A DNA stretch of 5,123 nt from an uncultured Eubacteriales bacterium (GTDB taxonomy: Bacteria; Bacillota; Clostridia; Oscillospirales; Acutalibacteraceae). Below, piece by piece: positions 4,754 through 5,123 of the stretch. Where the stretch lies: assembly GCA_900322105.1 (NCBI GenBank), contig ONYV01000110.1, positions 1 to 5,123 of the forward strand, read 5' to 3'. The translations under genes were made by a program, and so were the position numbers. The notes under the pieces are model-generated. The model worked only from the letters and a program-made list of their open reading frames with translations, did not search any database and was not told the DNA's origin. Position 1 is the first letter of the stretch; every line of letters begins with the position of its first letter.

Positions 4754-5123
4754 TCAATCTGTATGTTCGGGCAAAGCGACAGAAAATATTTTTGCGGTGT
4801 TCTGATACAGTATCTTTGCCTGTTCTTCTTCGGACAGACCGAGCTTCAAAAAGGATTCATATTCGCTGACAGGATGCCACATCGGGTAATCCGAGCCGAA
4901 AAGCAGTCTGTCTGCACCGTAAAGCCGGATATATTCAGCGACCTTATCCTTTCCGATAAAAGGCATAGAGCTTGAAATATCCATATAGCAGTTTCTGCTC
5001 CTGAGATAGGGAACAGCCTCCTCAAAAACGGACCAACCTCCGAAATGAGCAGCAACTATTGTAAGTCCTGGAAAAGCGTCAAGAATATTGGCGAGTCTTC
5101 TCGGATGAGATCTGTTGAAGCGG
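4754..5123 (-). CDS. Amidohydrolase-2 family (COG2159-type) metal-dependent hydrolase, C-terminal part
   Basis: The last 122 residues of a TIM-barrel metal-dependent hydrolase are visible; the start lies beyond the right edge. Members hydrolyse or decarboxylate varied small molecules, and the substrate cannot be told here. Numbering from the window edge, AAHFGGW (24-30) carries the expected metal-binding His26 and LFGSDYPMW (74-82) carries the catalytic Asp78, both in family positions. The end (LGLSEEEQAKILYQNTAKIF, 94-113) is the usual closing helix pattern, followed by a short tail and TGA at 4756-4754. The reading frame is open from 5122 to the stop without interruption; an ATG at 4984 is internal and not the start. 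It converges on metK and shares the bidirectional terminator at 4554-4598. Confidence 0.9.
   Translation of the reverse strand, partial: RFNRSHPRRLANILDAFPGLTIVAAHFGGWSVFEEAVPYLRSRNCYMDISSSMPFIGKDKVAEYIRLYGADRLLFGSDYPMWHPVSEYESFLKLGLSEEEQAKILYQNTAKIFSVALPEHTD

Noticed and set aside
4660..4869. Plus-strand open frame of 69 codons after metK
   Set aside because: It half overlaps the amidohydrolase gene in antisense, has no ribosome binding site and no recognisable protein features.
4846..5055. Minus-strand open frame of 69 codons overlapping the amidohydrolase, considered as evidence for a frameshift
   Set aside because: The amidohydrolase frame is uninterrupted from the window edge to its stop, so this other frame is a shadow and no frameshift is needed.

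Overview
The window looks like a chromosomal segment from a Gram-positive Clostridia-type bacterium, possibly a Ruminococcus- or Oscillospiraceae-like gut anaerobe. The grounds are the gene order ylxM-ffh-rpsP, which is the Firmicutes arrangement, strong AGGAGG-type ribosome binding sites, consensus sigma-A promoters, and a SAM-I (S-box) riboswitch. Species cannot be fixed from the window. The coding DNA is moderate in GC; hand-counted 60-base lines gave 50-58% in ffh and metK.

Left part (1-2072, minus strand): an operon reads right to left. A consensus promoter (TTGACA, 17-nt spacer, TATAAT) drives ylxM (an HTH protein linked to the SRP system), then ffh (the SRP GTPase). After a 142-nt gap holding three hairpins comes rpsP (ribosomal protein S16), of which only the first 19 codons lie in the window. 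These genes serve protein targeting and ribosome assembly.

Middle part (2073-3343): a second consensus promoter fires rightward, diverging from the ylxM promoter, into a SAM-I riboswitch with an intrinsic terminator ending at 2441. The expected target, metK (SAM synthetase), starts only at 3344, about 900 nt further on. The space between is filled by an unrecognised 211-codon gene on the opposite strand (2467-3102) with its own promoter and ribosome binding site and lower GC. A riboswitch read-through transcript would therefore be antisense to this whole gene before reaching metK. This is the most unusual feature of the window: it could make the orphan gene high-SAM-on while metK is low-SAM-on.

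Right part (3344-5123): metK is complete and ends before a strong bidirectional terminator. Converging on it from the right is the C-terminal part of an amidohydrolase-2 family (COG2159-type) metal-dependent hydrolase, whose start is outside the window. I saw no tRNA, rRNA, CRISPR array, transposase or phage gene.
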